A DNA stretch of 64,000 nucleotides from Methylocystis rosea SV97 (lineage in GTDB: Bacteria; Pseudomonadota; Alphaproteobacteria; Rhizobiales; Beijerinckiaceae): NCBI RefSeq assembly GCF_000372845.1, contig NZ_KB889963.1:2436303-2500302 (forward strand), read 5' to 3'. Made by a program: the position numbers and the translations under genes. The notes below the pieces were generated by a model that worked only from the letters and a program-made list of their open reading frames with translations, was not told where the DNA came from and ran no database searches. Of the stretch, positions 33,869 to 43,982 are shown one piece after another; the stretch's first letter is position 1, and every line of letters starts with the position of its first letter.

Positions 33869-34362
33869 GCCGCGTCGACGGCGTCCATCATCATGTCCAG
33901 CGCTTGCATGACGGAGGCGGCGCGGATCTCGGCGCGCGTCTGCGGTCCATAGCGCCGCTCAACATGGTCGACGCCGCCGTCGCGCCGGGCGCAGGCGAAA
34001 TGAACGAGCCCCACAGGCTTTTCCGCCGAACCGCCGCCGGGTCCGGCGACGCCCGTCACCGCGACGGCGACATCGGCCAGCGAGTGATCGACGGCGCCCA
34101 GCGCCATGGCGCGCGCGACCTCGGCGCTGACGGCGCCATGCGCCTTGAGCAATGCGTCAGCGACGCCCAGCATGTCGCGCTTCGCCTCATTGGAATAGGT
34201 GACGAACCCGCGCTCGAACACATCGGACGAGCCTGGGATTTCGGTGAGCGCTGCGGCCACCAGCCCGCCGGTGCAGGATTCGGCGCACGCAAGACGCAGG
34301 CCTTTGGCGCGGGCTTTATCGAGAAGCGCATTAGCTTTTATGTAAGTCGTATGTTCACTCAT
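33853..34362 (-). CDS. CinA-family nicotinamide-nucleotide amidohydrolase
   Basis: A 169-residue single-domain enzyme (PncC type) that deamidates NMN to nicotinic acid mononucleotide. The motifs are LACAESCTGGLVAAALTEIPG, the VFERGFVTYSNEAKRDMLGV segment, VAVTGVAGPGGGSAEKPVG and RAEIRAASVMQALDMM. The ATG at 34362 begins the family start; an in-frame ATG at 34374 is also possible. The N-terminal MoCF domain of full CinA is absent, as is usual in this order (coq10-cinA-ispDF). The 3' ends of the two convergent genes overlap. Confidence 0.93.
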   Translation of the reverse strand: MSEHTTYIKANALLDKARAKGLRLACAESCTGGLVAAALTEIPGSSDVFERGFVTYSNEAKRDMLGVADALLKAHGAVSAEVARAMALGAVDHSLADVAVAVTGVAGPGGGSAEKPVGLVHFACARRDGGVDHVERRYGPQTRAEIRAASVMQALDMMMDAVDAAQRRP

Positions 34363-34420
34363 TACGTATCTCATAAATCTGGATTACGTATGTCATACGA
34401 CATCCTTTGAACGGCTCAAG

Positions 34421-34529
34421 TGTCATTCCCGATCGCGCGCAACGCGCGCGATGGGAATCCAGGGCAAAACCAGCGCTGCTGTATCGGCTCTGGATTCCCG
34501 GTCAGGCCTGCGGTCTGCCGGGAATGACA
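34421..34529. repeat. MITE-like repeat left of arfB (family C copy 1)
   Basis: A 109-bp element with perfect 11-bp terminal inverted repeats TGTCATTCCCG/CGGGAATGACA. Inside are two hairpins, one GC-dinucleotide-rich (GATCGCGCGC...GCGCGCGAT) and one with GGTCAGGCCTGCGG. A second copy in opposite orientation lies beyond arfB at 35046-35155. No target duplication is visible. Confidence 0.85.
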
Positions 34530-34552
34530 TGGCCCAACACGGATCAGCCGGA

Positions 34553-34978
34553 TCATAACTCATGTGTCGGCTTGCCGCGCAGCGCCTTCACGTCGCCGCG
34601 CTGCTTCTTGCCGTCGAGACGTCTCAGCTTAGAGCCGAGCGTCGGTCGGGTCTTCTTTCGCGGCGGGGGCGGCGGAGCCGCCGCGATGCGGATAAGGTCG
34701 ATGAGACGATCGAGCGCATCCGCCCGATTGCGTTCCTGCGTGCGATGGCGGCGCGCTTCGATGAGGATGACGCCGTCCTTCGTCAACCGCCGGCCGGCGA
34801 GGCGCGCGAGCCGCGCCTTCACGTCATCCACGAGGCTGGGCGAATTGCGGATATCGAAGCGCAGCCGCACGGCGGTTTCGACCTTCTGCACATTCTGGCC
34901 GCCGGGCCCCGACGCGCGCGCGAACTCCTCCACGATTTCCCATTCGTGGAGCGCGATTCTATCGGTCACGCGGATCAT
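34553..34978 (-). CDS. arfB: Alternative ribosome-rescue factor / peptidyl-tRNA hydrolase ArfB
   Basis: A 141-residue protein that hydrolyses peptidyl-tRNA on ribosomes stalled at the end of broken mRNAs. The catalytic GGQ (residues 26-28) is in FARASGPGGQNVQKVET, the fold continues with AVRLRFDIRNSPSLV, and the basic C-terminal tail that enters the empty mRNA channel is present (KKTRPTLGSKLRRLDGKKQ). Length is normal. It stands between two inverted copies of a 110-bp repeat, in the otherwise compact cinA-ispDF interval. Confidence 0.94.
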   Translation of the reverse strand: MIRVTDRIALHEWEIVEEFARASGPGGQNVQKVETAVRLRFDIRNSPSLVDDVKARLARLAGRRLTKDGVILIEARRHRTQERNRADALDRLIDLIRIAAAPPPPPRKKTRPTLGSKLRRLDGKKQRGDVKALRGKPTHEL

Positions 34979-35045
34979 GAGAGGCCTCGGCTTTGCGAAC
35001 CGGTCTTAATAGCAGGTCATGCGGGCCAGTCGTCATTGCGCGCTG

Positions 35046-35155
35046 TGTCATTCCCGGTCAGGCCGCAGGCCTGACCGGGAATCCAGAGCAATAACGAGGA
35101 TACTTGTTGCGCCTCTGGATTCCCGATCGCGCGCAAGCGCGCGTCGGGAATGACA
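35046..35155. repeat. MITE-like repeat right of arfB (family C copy 2, inverted)
   Basis: A 110-bp element with the same 11-bp terminal inverted repeats. Its reverse complement aligns with copy 1 end to end, including the CTCTGGATTCCCGGTCAGG segment. The two copies enclose arfB in opposite orientation. Confidence 0.85.
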
Positions 35156-35239
35156 ATCCGATTCGTCAGCGACACTGGATCGCTTCGCGTCCGGCGCGCA
35201 GTGACGCGACTGGGAGCAGACGCAGGTTCGCTCAGTCCC

Positions 35240-36451
35240 TCACGGCAACCTTACCGTCGCGATCGCCAGCGCCGCCATGCCTTCCTGCCGGCCGGTAAAT
35301 CCCAGCCGCTCGGTGGTCGTCGCCTTGATCGCGACGCGGCCGATCTCGACGCCCATCGTCGCGGCGAGGCTTTCACGGATCCGCTCGCGGTGCGGGCCGA
35401 TCTTCGGCGCTTCACAAATGATCGTGGCATCGACATTGGCGATCGCGCCGCCGCGCGCCCGGACCAGTTCGCAGGCGCGCGCCAGAAAGATCGACGACGC
35501 CGCACCCTTCCATTGCGGATCGGACGGCGGGAAATGCGCGCCGATGTCGCCCTCGGCAATCGCGCCGAGAATGGCGTCGGTGATGGCGTGGGACAGCACG
35601 TCGGCGTCCGAATGGCCGGCGAGACCATGCGTATGCGGGACCGCGACGCCGCCGAGCCAGACGGCACCGCCCGGCCCGAAGGCGTGGACGTCATACCCCT
35701 GACCCATGCGGATGTCGGGCAGATCGGCGAATGCGGGTTGCTTCAACTGCTCCATGGCGCGCGCGAAGTCCTGTTGCGTCGTGAGTTTGAAATTGGCGGC
35801 GTCGCCTTCAAAAATATGCACCTTCACGCCGGCGGCTTCGGCGATCATGGCGTCGTCGGTATAATCGCGCCCGCCGGCGGCCGCAGCGCGATGGGCTTCC
35901 ATTATCAGATCGAAGCGAAAGGACTGCGGCGTTTGCACGGCGCGGAGCCTCGCGCGGTCGGGCGTCGCGACGACGACGCCGGCGGCGTCGATCTCCTTTA
36001 TCGTATCGGCGAGCGGCACGCCGGGGGCGGCGGCGCCATGAATCTCGGCGGCTTCGATCGCGCGCGCGATGAGCGCGGCGTCCGCGAAAGGACGCGCCGC
36101 GTCATGAATCAGCACGATGTCCGGCGCGCCCTCGCTCGCGAGTGCCTCGAGGCCGTTCCTGACGCTTTCCTGCCGACTCGCGCCGCCGAAGGCCGGCGGC
36201 AGAAGCCGCGCCCGATCGGAAGGGGAGAGCTCCGCGACGCTCGCGGCGTATTGGTCGAGGTCGTCTTTATGGATGACGACCTTGAGCGTTGCCTGGGGCA
36301 TGGCCATATGCAGCCCATGCAGCGTTCGGGCGAGCAGCGTCATGCCGGCGATCGGTCGATATTGTTTGGGCAGGCCGTCGCCCGCCCGCGCGCCGCGCCC
36401 GCCGGCGACGATCAGGATGGCGATGGAAGGAATGTGGTGAGCGGCGCCCAT
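35240..36451 (-). CDS. ispDF: Bifunctional IspD/IspF (MEP pathway)
   Basis: A 403-residue fusion enzyme of isoprenoid synthesis. The N-terminal IspD part (about 1-235) transfers CMP to MEP; its nucleotide site is AILIVAGGRGARAGDGLPKQ, with VLIHDAARPFAD and YTDDAMIAEAAG. The C-terminal IspF part (from about 245) forms the cyclic diphosphate; it has the metal site MGQGYDVHAF, GHSDADVLSHAITDAILGA and KATTTERLGFTGRQEG. The fusion is typical of alphaproteobacteria and some epsilons. The gene is divergent from dusB with only 100 bases between. Confidence 0.96.
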   Translation of the reverse strand: MGAAHHIPSIAILIVAGGRGARAGDGLPKQYRPIAGMTLLARTLHGLHMAMPQATLKVVIHKDDLDQYAASVAELSPSDRARLLPPAFGGASRQESVRNGLEALASEGAPDIVLIHDAARPFADAALIARAIEAAEIHGAAAPGVPLADTIKEIDAAGVVVATPDRARLRAVQTPQSFRFDLIMEAHRAAAAGGRDYTDDAMIAEAAGVKVHIFEGDAANFKLTTQQDFARAMEQLKQPAFADLPDIRMGQGYDVHAFGPGGAVWLGGVAVPHTHGLAGHSDADVLSHAITDAILGAIAEGDIGAHFPPSDPQWKGAASSIFLARACELVRARGGAIANVDATIICEAPKIGPHRERIRESLAATMGVEIGRVAIKATTTERLGFTGRQEGMAALAIATVRLP

Positions 36452-36551
36452 GGCCGCTCTCTGTCGGTTTTCGCCAACGCCGTCAAATGGCGACGGGCTG
36501 GAGAAATGCTATGTTGCAAGTGCGAAGAGAACTGCTTATGATGTGGGCAAG

Positions 36552-37601
36552 ATGGCTACTGCCAAAAAACTAGGCGTTGGCTTTGACCCTTCGCCTTTGA
36601 GCATTGGCGGGATCACGCTCACCGGTCGCGCGCTGCTCGCGCCGATGGCCGGCGTGACCGACCCGACCATGCGCCGTATCGCGTCGCGTCTGGGGGCGTC
36701 GGCGACGGTAAGCGAGATGGTGATGGCCGCTGGCGTCGCCCGCGGCGATCGCGAAACGGCGATGCGGCTGGAATGCGCCGGCGCGTGGCCCCGGGTCATT
36801 CAGATCGCCACGCGCGAGCCGGCGGAAATGGCGGCGGCCGCGCGAAGCGCCGAATCCTCTGGAGCTGACTGGATCGACATCAACATGGGCTGTCCTTGCA
36901 AGCGTGTCACCGGAGGCCTCGCGGGCGCCGCGCTGATGCGCGATCTCGATCAAGCGGCGCGGCTGATCTCTGCAGCACGCGAGGCAATATGCGTGCCGCT
37001 GAGCGTCAAGATGCGGCTTGGATGGGATGAAACGACCCGAAACGTCGCGGAGCTTGCGCGACGCGCGGAAGCCGAAGGCGCCGCGATGATCACCGTGCAT
37101 GGGCGCACGCGCCAGCAGTTTTATGCAGGCAAGGCCGATTGGCGGGCGATCGCGGCGGCGAAAGCGGCCGTGCGAATTCCGGTGATCGCCAATGGCGACT
37201 GCGCCGGCGAAGACGACGCCGTGGAGATGCTCGAGCATTCGCGCGCCGACGGGGTCATGATCGGACGGGCGGCCCTGGGGCAACCCTGGATCGTCGGCGA
37301 TATCGCGCATTTTCTGCAGACCGGCGATCGGCGCGCGCCGCCCACGCTGGCGCAGCGCGCCGACATCGCGCGCGAACACCTCGAAGGTCTGCTGGCGTCG
37401 ATGGGCGCGTCGGCCGGGTTGAGGCACGCGCGCAAACATCTCGCCGCCTATGTCGATCGCCTCGTCGGTCGCTCGGCGGTACATGCCGCAGCCGATGCGC
37501 GCCACGCGCTGGTCACCACAGATTCGCCCGATGAGGCGGCGCGGCTGATTGAGCTGATTTTTCTGAAGGCGCAGCCTGCAGAGCAGGGGATCGCGGCATG
37601 A
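36552..37601 (+). CDS. dusB: tRNA-dihydrouridine synthase B (NifR3)
   Basis: A 349-residue FMN enzyme that reduces a uridine in the tRNA D loop. The ATG at 36552 was taken; the longer frame overlaps the divergent ispDF region. The TIM barrel starts with [17 protein letters not shown], has the catalytic cysteine in [14 protein letters not shown], the [10 protein letters not shown] strand, [16 protein letters not shown] and the FMN-phosphate site [16 protein letters not shown]. The gene is the first of dusB-ntrB-ntrC, an order known since nifR3-ntrBC in Rhodobacter. It overlaps ntrB as ATGA. Confidence 0.95.
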   Translation: MATAKKLGVGFDPSPLSIGGITLTGRALLAPMAGVTDPTMRRIASRLGASATVSEMVMAAGVARGDRETAMRLECAGAWPRVIQIATREPAEMAAAARSAESSGADWIDINMGCPCKRVTGGLAGAALMRDLDQAARLISAAREAICVPLSVKMRLGWDETTRNVAELARRAEAEGAAMITVHGRTRQQFYAGKADWRAIAAAKAAVRIPVIANGDCAGEDDAVEMLEHSRADGVMIGRAALGQPWIVGDIAHFLQTGDRRAPPTLAQRADIAREHLEGLLASMGASAGLRHARKHLAAYVDRLVGRSAVHAAADARHALVTTDSPDEAARLIELIFLKAQPAEQGIAA

Positions 37602-38770
37602 GCGTTTTCGACCGCCCTCGACGCAATAGCGCGCATTGCGGCGGCTACGAGCCGCTCAAGATCATCAATGACGCCGGCCGATCATGCATGCTTGAGGCTC
37701 TGCCCAACGCGATTCTGACCGTCGCCCGCGATGGCGTCATTGAGGACGCCAACGCCGCCGCGGAGGCCTTCTTCGAACTCGGCAAGCCTCTGCTCATCGG
37801 TCAGTCGCTTGATCGGCTGCTGCCGTTCGGATCGCCGCTCACGGCGCTCATCGAGCAGGTTCGCGAACGTGGCGCGACGATTAACGAATACAAGGTCGAT
37901 CTCGGCCGCCCCGGCCAGGAGGCCGACCGACGCGTCGACGTTCATTGCGCGCCGCTGCCCGAAGGCGACGGGCTCGTGCTTGTCATGCTGCAGGAGCGGA
38001 CAATTGCCGACAAAATAGACAGGCAATTGACGCATCGTGGCGCCGTTCGCTCGGTTTCTGGGCTGGCCTCGATGCTGGCGCATGAAATCAAGAATCCGCT
38101 GTCCGGCATTCGCGGCGCCGCACAACTGCTCGAATCGGCGCTGGGCGATCAGGACCGCGCGCTGACGCGGCTGATTTGCGACGAGACCGATCGGATTGTG
38201 CGGCTTGTCGACCGGATGGAAGTGTTTTCCGACGCGCGTCCGTTGCAGCGCGAGCAGGTGAACATCCATTCGGTGCTGGATCACGTGAAGCGCGTCGCAC
38301 AGAGCGGATTCGCCCGCAACGTTCGCTTCGTCGAGAACTACGACCCATCGCTGCCGCCGGTTTACGCCAACCGCGATCAATTGGTGCAGGCGTTCCTCAA
38401 TCTCGTGAAGAACGCGGCGGAAGCCGTCGGCGAAGCCGTCGATGGGGAGATCGAACTCTCGACCGCTTTCCGGCCCGGCGTCAGCCTGCGCGCGCTTGGC
38501 GAGAAAAGCCCCATTGGACTGCCGCTCGAATTCTGTGTGCGCGACAATGGCCCCGGCGTTCCGGAAGACATCGCCGCGCATCTCTTTGATCCCTTTGTCA
38601 CCACCAAATCGACAGGAACTGGCCTCGGACTTGCACTGGTTGCGAAGATCGTCAACGACCACGGCGGCATCGTGGAGTGCGAGTCCCTCCCCAGACGGAC
38701 AACGTTTCGGGTTTTGATGCCGATGTACAGGGCAAAGCGGCCCGATCAACGCGAGGAACGGCGTGCATGA
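37598..38770 (+). CDS. ntrB: Nitrogen regulation sensor kinase NtrB
   Basis: A 390-residue cytosolic kinase/phosphatase that controls NtrC according to PII signals. An N-terminal PAS domain ([20 protein letters not shown]) is followed by the phosphoacceptor in [20 protein letters not shown], the N box [15 protein letters not shown], and ATP boxes VRDNGPGVP and [19 protein letters not shown]. The start overlaps the dusB stop, so the two are translationally coupled. No membrane segment. It pairs with ntrC 28 bases downstream. Confidence 0.96.
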   Translation: MSVFDRPRRNSAHCGGYEPLKIINDAGRSCMLEALPNAILTVARDGVIEDANAAAEAFFELGKPLLIGQSLDRLLPFGSPLTALIEQVRERGATINEYKVDLGRPGQEADRRVDVHCAPLPEGDGLVLVMLQERTIADKIDRQLTHRGAVRSVSGLASMLAHEIKNPLSGIRGAAQLLESALGDQDRALTRLICDETDRIVRLVDRMEVFSDARPLQREQVNIHSVLDHVKRVAQSGFARNVRFVENYDPSLPPVYANRDQLVQAFLNLVKNAAEAVGEAVDGEIELSTAFRPGVSLRALGEKSPIGLPLEFCVRDNGPGVPEDIAAHLFDPFVTTKSTGTGLGLALVAKIVNDHGGIVECESLPRRTTFRVLMPMYRAKRPDQREERRA

Positions 38771-38798
38771 CATCTCGCAAAGGCGGGAGACCGAAGCA

Positions 38799-40271
38799 AT
38801 GACGCGAGGAGAAATTCTGGTCGCCGACGACGACGCGTCCATACGCACGGTCGTCGCGCAGGCGCTTTCGCGCGCAGGCTATGAAGTGCGCACCACCGGC
38901 GCGGCCGCGACCTTGTGGCGGTGGGTGCAGTCGGGCGAGGGCGATCTCGTGGTCACCGACGTCGTCATGCCCGACGAGAACGCTTTCGAGCTTCTGCCGC
39001 GCATCAAAAAGCTTCGTCCTGAGCTTCCGATCATCGTCATGAGCGCGCAAAACACGTTCATGACCGCCATTCGGGCGTCAGAGCGCGGCGCATACGACTA
39101 TCTGCCCAAACCTTTCGACCTCAAGGAGCTCGTGGGCATCGTCGGCCGCGCCATGGCCGAGCCCCGCAAGCAGCCCGAAGATGACCGCCACGATGAGATC
39201 GAGGGAATGCCGCTCGTCGGCCGCTCCCCCGCGATGCAGGAAATCTATCGCTCCCTCGCGCGATTGATGCAGACCGACCTCACGGTCATGATCAATGGCG
39301 AGTCGGGAACCGGCAAGGAGCTTGTCGCCCGAGCCCTGCACGATTACGGAAAGCGCAAAAAAGGCCCCTTCGTCGCCGTGAATATGGCGGCGATTCCGCG
39401 CGATCTGATCGAAAGCGAACTCTTCGGCCATGAGAAGGGCGCCTTCACCGGCGCCAACCAGCGATCGGCCGGGCGCTTCGAGCAGGCCGAGGGCGGCACG
39501 CTGTTTCTCGACGAGATCGGCGACATGCCGATGGAGGCGCAGACCAGGCTGCTTCGCGTGTTGCAGCAGGGCGAATACACGACCGTGGGCGGTCGCACGC
39601 CGATCAAGACCAATGTCCGAATCATCGCCGCCACCAACAAGGATCTACGGATCCTGATCCAGCAGGGCCTGTTCCGCGAGGATCTCTACTTCCGCCTGAA
39701 CGTCGTGCCGCTTCGGCTGCCGCCGTTGCGCGAGCGCGCCGAGGACATCCCCGACCTCGTGCATCACTTCTTCAAGGTGGCGGCGAGCGAAGGACTGCCG
39801 CAGAAATACATCGATCAGGCCGCGCTCGACCGGATGAAGAGATATCGCTGGCCGGGCAACATCCGCGAACTCGAAAACCTCATCCGCAGGCTTGCCGCGC
39901 TGCACCCGCAGGAAGTCATTTCCGATCAGCTCGTCGAGACCGAACTTGAACATGAGATTCGGCAGGCTGACCCGGGCGACAAAGGCTCAGCCGCAGCCGC
40001 GCCGTCGCAAGAATTGTCTGATGGACAAACGCTTTCGAGCTCCGTCGAGCTTCATCTCGCCAAGCTCTTCCGCGACTATGGGGATCAGTTGCCGCCGCCC
40101 GGTCTCTATCATCGGATCATTCGCGAGATCGAAATTCCGCTTGTGTCCGCGGCGCTTGCGGCCACGCGCGGCAATCAAATCAAGGCGGCGGAATTGCTCG
40201 GACTGAACCGCAATACGCTGCGCAAGAAAGTGAACGATCTAGACATCCGCCTGATGCGTTCACCGCGATAG
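38799..40271 (+). CDS. ntrC: Nitrogen regulation response regulator NtrC
   Basis: A 490-residue sigma-54 activator. The ATG at 38799 lies behind AAGGCGGGAG; a GTG at 38763 is in frame but overlaps ntrB. The receiver has [13 protein letters not shown] and the phosphoacceptor aspartate in [13 protein letters not shown]. The AAA+ domain has Walker A GESGTGKE, the sigma-54 contact GAFTGA in [15 protein letters not shown], and [10 protein letters not shown]. The Fis-type helix-turn-helix ends the protein ([17 protein letters not shown]). It activates glutamine synthetase and other nitrogen genes when phosphorylated by NtrB. Confidence 0.97.
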   Translation: MTRGEILVADDDASIRTVVAQALSRAGYEVRTTGAAATLWRWVQSGEGDLVVTDVVMPDENAFELLPRIKKLRPELPIIVMSAQNTFMTAIRASERGAYDYLPKPFDLKELVGIVGRAMAEPRKQPEDDRHDEIEGMPLVGRSPAMQEIYRSLARLMQTDLTVMINGESGTGKELVARALHDYGKRKKGPFVAVNMAAIPRDLIESELFGHEKGAFTGANQRSAGRFEQAEGGTLFLDEIGDMPMEAQTRLLRVLQQGEYTTVGGRTPIKTNVRIIAATNKDLRILIQQGLFREDLYFRLNVVPLRLPPLRERAEDIPDLVHHFFKVAASEGLPQKYIDQAALDRMKRYRWPGNIRELENLIRRLAALHPQEVISDQLVETELEHEIRQADPGDKGSAAAAPSQELSDGQTLSSSVELHLAKLFRDYGDQLPPPGLYHRIIREIEIPLVSAALAATRGNQIKAAELLGLNRNTLRKKVNDLDIRLMRSPR

Positions 40272-40326
40272 CGACTCTTCGGGCCGTTCAATTGCAACCG
40301 GCGCGGGCGGAGCCTATACAGGCGCC

Positions 40327-42615
40327 ATGGCCCTGACCGGAGACTCGGCTTCTCCGCCAAAGGCGAAAGGCAGAACGCCGTTTCGCAGCTGGTTCGGCCC
40401 GATCATTGTGATCGGCGCCGTCGGCTGTGCTTTGGCTACATTCCTGGTCGTGGCCGAATTCGGCGCGATATCGCCGACAGACGACCGCCTATTGCCGCTG
40501 CTCATCATCAACGGCGTCTTTGTCGCCGTTCTGCTCGCGATGGTGATCGTCAAGGCCTGGCGCCTCTACCGAGTCTGGCGGCGCGGGGAAGCGGCGGCGC
40601 GCCTACACGTGCGCACGGTCGGCTTTTTCGTGGTCATTGCTTTGATTCCGGCGATTCTGCTGGCCGTGGCGGGATCGCTGACTCTGGAGCGCGTGCTCAA
40701 TCCCGCCTTCATGTCGAGCGTCAAGGTCTTCGTCCACAATACGGCGGAAGCCGCGGCGGTGTTCCGCGAGAGTCAGTGCCGGGCCTTGCTCCAGGAGGCG
40801 CAGCTCACGGCGTCCGATCTTGATCGCGCAGCCATTCTCTACAACTCGGACCGTCCGTACTTTCATCAAATATTTCAGTCGCGAGCGTATTTTCTGGGCT
40901 TCTCCGTCGCGGCGCTGGTGAAATCCAACGGCGAAATTCTCGACCGCGTCGACGTGGCGCAGAACGCCGCCTCCATTATCATCGCCCCGCCGCAATCCGA
41001 GTTCGACGACGCGCGGCGCGGGGAGCCTCTGTGCCTCGTGATCGATGACGGCAAGAGCTTCGTCGCTTTGCGTGCGCTTAGCGCCTTTCAGGACACATTC
41101 CTTTACGTCACTCGGCCAATTGACCCGATCGCCGTGGAATTTCCCAAACAGGCTCAGAACCTGATCAGCAGCTATGACGTCTTCGACGCCTATCGCGCTG
41201 CCGTCCAGCGCGCATTCGTGCTGATGTACGCCTTCTTGACGACGATCATGCTGCTGTCGTCCATCTGGTTTGGACTGGATTTCGCCGACCGGCTGGTGAC
41301 GCCGATCCGGGATCTCATCGCCGCAACCGACGAGGTGTCGGCCGGCAATCTCGATGTTCGCGTCAACGTCGACAAGCAGCATGGCGATTTGGCGCGCCTC
41401 GGCGACGTCTTCAACAATATGACGACCGAGCTCAATCTTCAGCAAAACCGGCTGATCGAGGCCAATCGGATCAATGACGAGCGTCGCGAATTCACCGAGG
41501 CCGTGCTCTCCGGCGTGCCGGTCGCGGTGATGGGCGTGGACTCGGAAAGCGTCGTCACCATTCTCAACCGCTCAGCCGAGGAATTGTCGCTGGCGGACCC
41601 GACGGGGCAGGCGACCGTCGGCGCCTCGGTGGCGTCGGTCTTGCCGGAGATCGTCCCGATCCTGAAGGACGCGGCGGAAGTCTTTCCGCGCGCCGTTCAA
41701 AGCCAGATCATCATCAAGCGCGGCGTCGCCGAGCGCACCTTGAATGTGCGAGTCACCTCGGCGCGCGCCGATGCGGGACATCACAACTACGTGGTGACGC
41801 TCGACGACATCACGGACCTCGTGATGGCGCAGCGCACCTCCGCCTGGGCGGACGTCGCACGGCGCATCGCGCATGAAATTAAAAATCCGTTGACGCCGAT
41901 TCAGCTTTCGGCCGAGCGGCTGCGCCGCAAATACGGCAAGGTCATCCAGGAAGATCGAGACATTTTCGACCAATGCACAGACACGATTGTGCGCCAGGTC
42001 GACGACATCAAGCGTATGGTCGACGAGTTTTCGTCCTTTGCGCGTATGCCGAAGGCGCGCCCGGCGCGCGACGATCTCAACGAATGCATTCGGCAGGTCG
42101 CGTTCCTCATGCGCGTCGGCAACGCCGATCTCGACATCGTCGAAGAGTTGCCGGAAACGTCCGTCATCGCGCAGTTCGATCGCCGCTTGCTGTCGCAAGC
42201 GCTCACCAATATCGTGAAGAACGCCGTCGAAGGCATCGCCGCACGAGAAGAAAAAGACGCTCTGGAAAAGGGAAGAGTCGAAATCAGATTGAATGTGCGC
42301 GATCGCATGGCGGAAATCTACGTGATCGATAATGGTAAGGGCTTCCCGGCGATGAACCGGCAGCGCTTGCTCGAGCCTTACATGACGACGCGATCGGACG
42401 GCACCGGACTGGGTCTGCCGATCGTCGCCAAGATCGTCGAGGATCACGGAGGCCGGCTGGAGCTGCTGGACGCGCCGTCGGGTCGGGGGGCCTGCGTCAG
42501 GCTCATTGTGCCCCTTGCCGCGGAAACGTCCTCGAAAGAGGAGCCGCGCGCGGCTGGCGCACAGGCTGAAAAAGCGCCGGCGCATGCAAGTGAGCCGGGA
42601 CAGAGCGGGGTATAA
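40327..42615 (+). CDS. ntrY: Nitrogen/redox sensor kinase NtrY
   Basis: A 762-residue membrane kinase. The N-terminal 320 residues hold four probable membrane helices around a large extracytoplasmic loop (VIGAVGCALATFLVV, LLIINGVFVAVLLAMVIV, FFVVIALIPAILLAVAGSL and MYAFLTTIMLLSSIW). HAMP (LVTPIRDLIAATDEVSAGNL), a PAS domain, the phosphoacceptor [20 protein letters not shown], the N box ALTNIVKNAVEGIA and ATP boxes DNGKGFPA and DGTGLGLPIVAKIVEDHGG follow. It phosphorylates NtrX, whose ATG overlaps its TAA by one base. In Brucella and Rhodobacter, NtrYX responds to low oxygen/redox and affects nitrogen use. Confidence 0.96.
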   Translation: MALTGDSASPPKAKGRTPFRSWFGPIIVIGAVGCALATFLVVAEFGAISPTDDRLLPLLIINGVFVAVLLAMVIVKAWRLYRVWRRGEAAARLHVRTVGFFVVIALIPAILLAVAGSLTLERVLNPAFMSSVKVFVHNTAEAAAVFRESQCRALLQEAQLTASDLDRAAILYNSDRPYFHQIFQSRAYFLGFSVAALVKSNGEILDRVDVAQNAASIIIAPPQSEFDDARRGEPLCLVIDDGKSFVALRALSAFQDTFLYVTRPIDPIAVEFPKQAQNLISSYDVFDAYRAAVQRAFVLMYAFLTTIMLLSSIWFGLDFADRLVTPIRDLIAATDEVSAGNLDVRVNVDKQHGDLARLGDVFNNMTTELNLQQNRLIEANRINDERREFTEAVLSGVPVAVMGVDSESVVTILNRSAEELSLADPTGQATVGASVASVLPEIVPILKDAAEVFPRAVQSQIIIKRGVAERTLNVRVTSARADAGHHNYVVTLDDITDLVMAQRTSAWADVARRIAHEIKNPLTPIQLSAERLRRKYGKVIQEDRDIFDQCTDTIVRQVDDIKRMVDEFSSFARMPKARPARDDLNECIRQVAFLMRVGNADLDIVEELPETSVIAQFDRRLLSQALTNIVKNAVEGIAAREEKDALEKGRVEIRLNVRDRMAEIYVIDNGKGFPAMNRQRLLEPYMTTRSDGTGLGLPIVAKIVEDHGGRLELLDAPSGRGACVRLIVPLAAETSSKEEPRAAGAQAEKAPAHASEPGQSGV

Positions 42616-43982
42616 TGGCCAGCGATATTTTGATCGTCGACGATGAAGAGGACATCAGAGAGCTTGTCGCCGGGATTCTGAGCGACGAAGGGCACGGGGT
42701 CCGCACCGCCAAAGACTCCGATGAAGCGCTTGCGGCGATCGCAAGCCGGCGTCCGCATCTGGTTTTTCTCGACATCTGGCTGCAAGGGTCTCGGCTCGAC
42801 GGCCTCCAGGTGCTCGAAGTCGCGCAGAAGCAGCACAAGGGCCTGCCCGTGGTCATGATCTCGGGCCACGGCAATATCGAAACCGCGGTCAGCGCGATCA
42901 AGATCGGCGCATACGACTTTATCGAAAAGCCCTTCAAGGCGGATCGGCTGGTGCTCGTCGCCGAGCGGGCGCTTGAAGCCTATCAGCTGCGGCGCGAACT
43001 TTCCGCGCTGCGCCAGCGGGCAGGAGCCTTCGACCGCATCGTCGGCGATTCGCCGGCGGCCCATCAGCTGCAGCAGCTCATTGGCCGCGTCGCCCCTGTG
43101 AATTCGCGCGTGCTGATCACCGGCGCCCCTGGGACAGGCAAGGAACTCGCCGCCCGCTGCATCCACGAGGCCTCGAGTCGCGCCGGCGGGCCGTTCGTCG
43201 TCATCAATTCGGCCACGATCACGCCGGAGAACATGGAAATCGAGCTGTTCGGTCGCGAAGGCGCCGACGGCGAGCGCAAGATCGGCGCGCTTGAGGAGGC
43301 GCATGGCGGGACGCTGTTCCTCGACGAAATCGCCGACATGCCGAAGGATAGCCAGGCAAAAATCCTGCGCGTGCTGGTCGATCAAACGTTTCAGCGGGTC
43401 GGCGGATCGAACAAGGTCGAGGTCGACGTGCGCATCATCTCGTCCTCGGCGCGCGATCTCGCGTCGGCGATCGAAGAGGGGACGCTGCGCGAGGATCTAT
43501 TTCATCGCCTCGCGGTGGTGCCGATCCGAATTCCCTCGCTGGCGGAGCGGCGCGAGGACATCCCGGCGCTCATCGACTATTTCATGGAGAATATGTCGCT
43601 CGCTTCCGGCATGCCGCGCCGACGGATCTCGGAAGACGCCCTTGCTATCCTGCAGTTGCATGACTGGCCCGGCAACATCCGCCAGTTGAGAAATAATGTC
43701 GAGCGCCTGATGATCCTTACGTCTGGCGATTCCAGCGCGACGATCACGGCCGAAATGCTTCCGGCCGATGTCGGCGAACTCGTGCCGGCGACTCCCGCCG
43801 GAGTGCGCGGCGAGAAACTGATGAGCCTGCCCCTCAGAGAGGCGCGGGAAGTTTTCGAGCGCGAATACCTCGTCGCTCAGCTCAATCGCTTCTCGGGGAA
43901 TATCTCCCGAACGGCGGAGTTCATCGGCATGGAGCGCTCGGCCTTACACCGAAAACTTAAGTCGCTCTCGGTCGAGTCATAG
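42615..43982 (+). CDS. ntrX: Response regulator NtrX
   Basis: A 455-residue regulator. Its ATG shares the A with the ntrY stop (TAATG). The receiver has ILIVDDEEDIREL and phosphoacceptor VFLDIWLQGSRLDG. The AAA+ domain has Walker A GAPGTGKE and LFLDEIADMP, but in place of GAFTGA it reads LFGREGADGERKIGAL, so it should not remodel sigma-54 holoenzyme as NtrC does. The Fis-like C-terminus has ISRTAEFIGMERSALHRKL. Alphaproteobacterial NtrX proteins commonly have lost GAFTGA and act on sigma-70-type promoters. It partners NtrY. Confidence 0.96.
   Translation: MASDILIVDDEEDIRELVAGILSDEGHGVRTAKDSDEALAAIASRRPHLVFLDIWLQGSRLDGLQVLEVAQKQHKGLPVVMISGHGNIETAVSAIKIGAYDFIEKPFKADRLVLVAERALEAYQLRRELSALRQRAGAFDRIVGDSPAAHQLQQLIGRVAPVNSRVLITGAPGTGKELAARCIHEASSRAGGPFVVINSATITPENMEIELFGREGADGERKIGALEEAHGGTLFLDEIADMPKDSQAKILRVLVDQTFQRVGGSNKVEVDVRIISSSARDLASAIEEGTLREDLFHRLAVVPIRIPSLAERREDIPALIDYFMENMSLASGMPRRRISEDALAILQLHDWPGNIRQLRNNVERLMILTSGDSSATITAEMLPADVGELVPATPAGVRGEKLMSLPLREAREVFEREYLVAQLNRFSGNISRTAEFIGMERSALHRKLKSLSVES

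Noticed and set aside
35150..36541. A 463-residue plus-strand frame across ispDF
   Set aside because: Antisense to a clear IspD-IspF protein; composition is arginine/glycine-rich without any motif.
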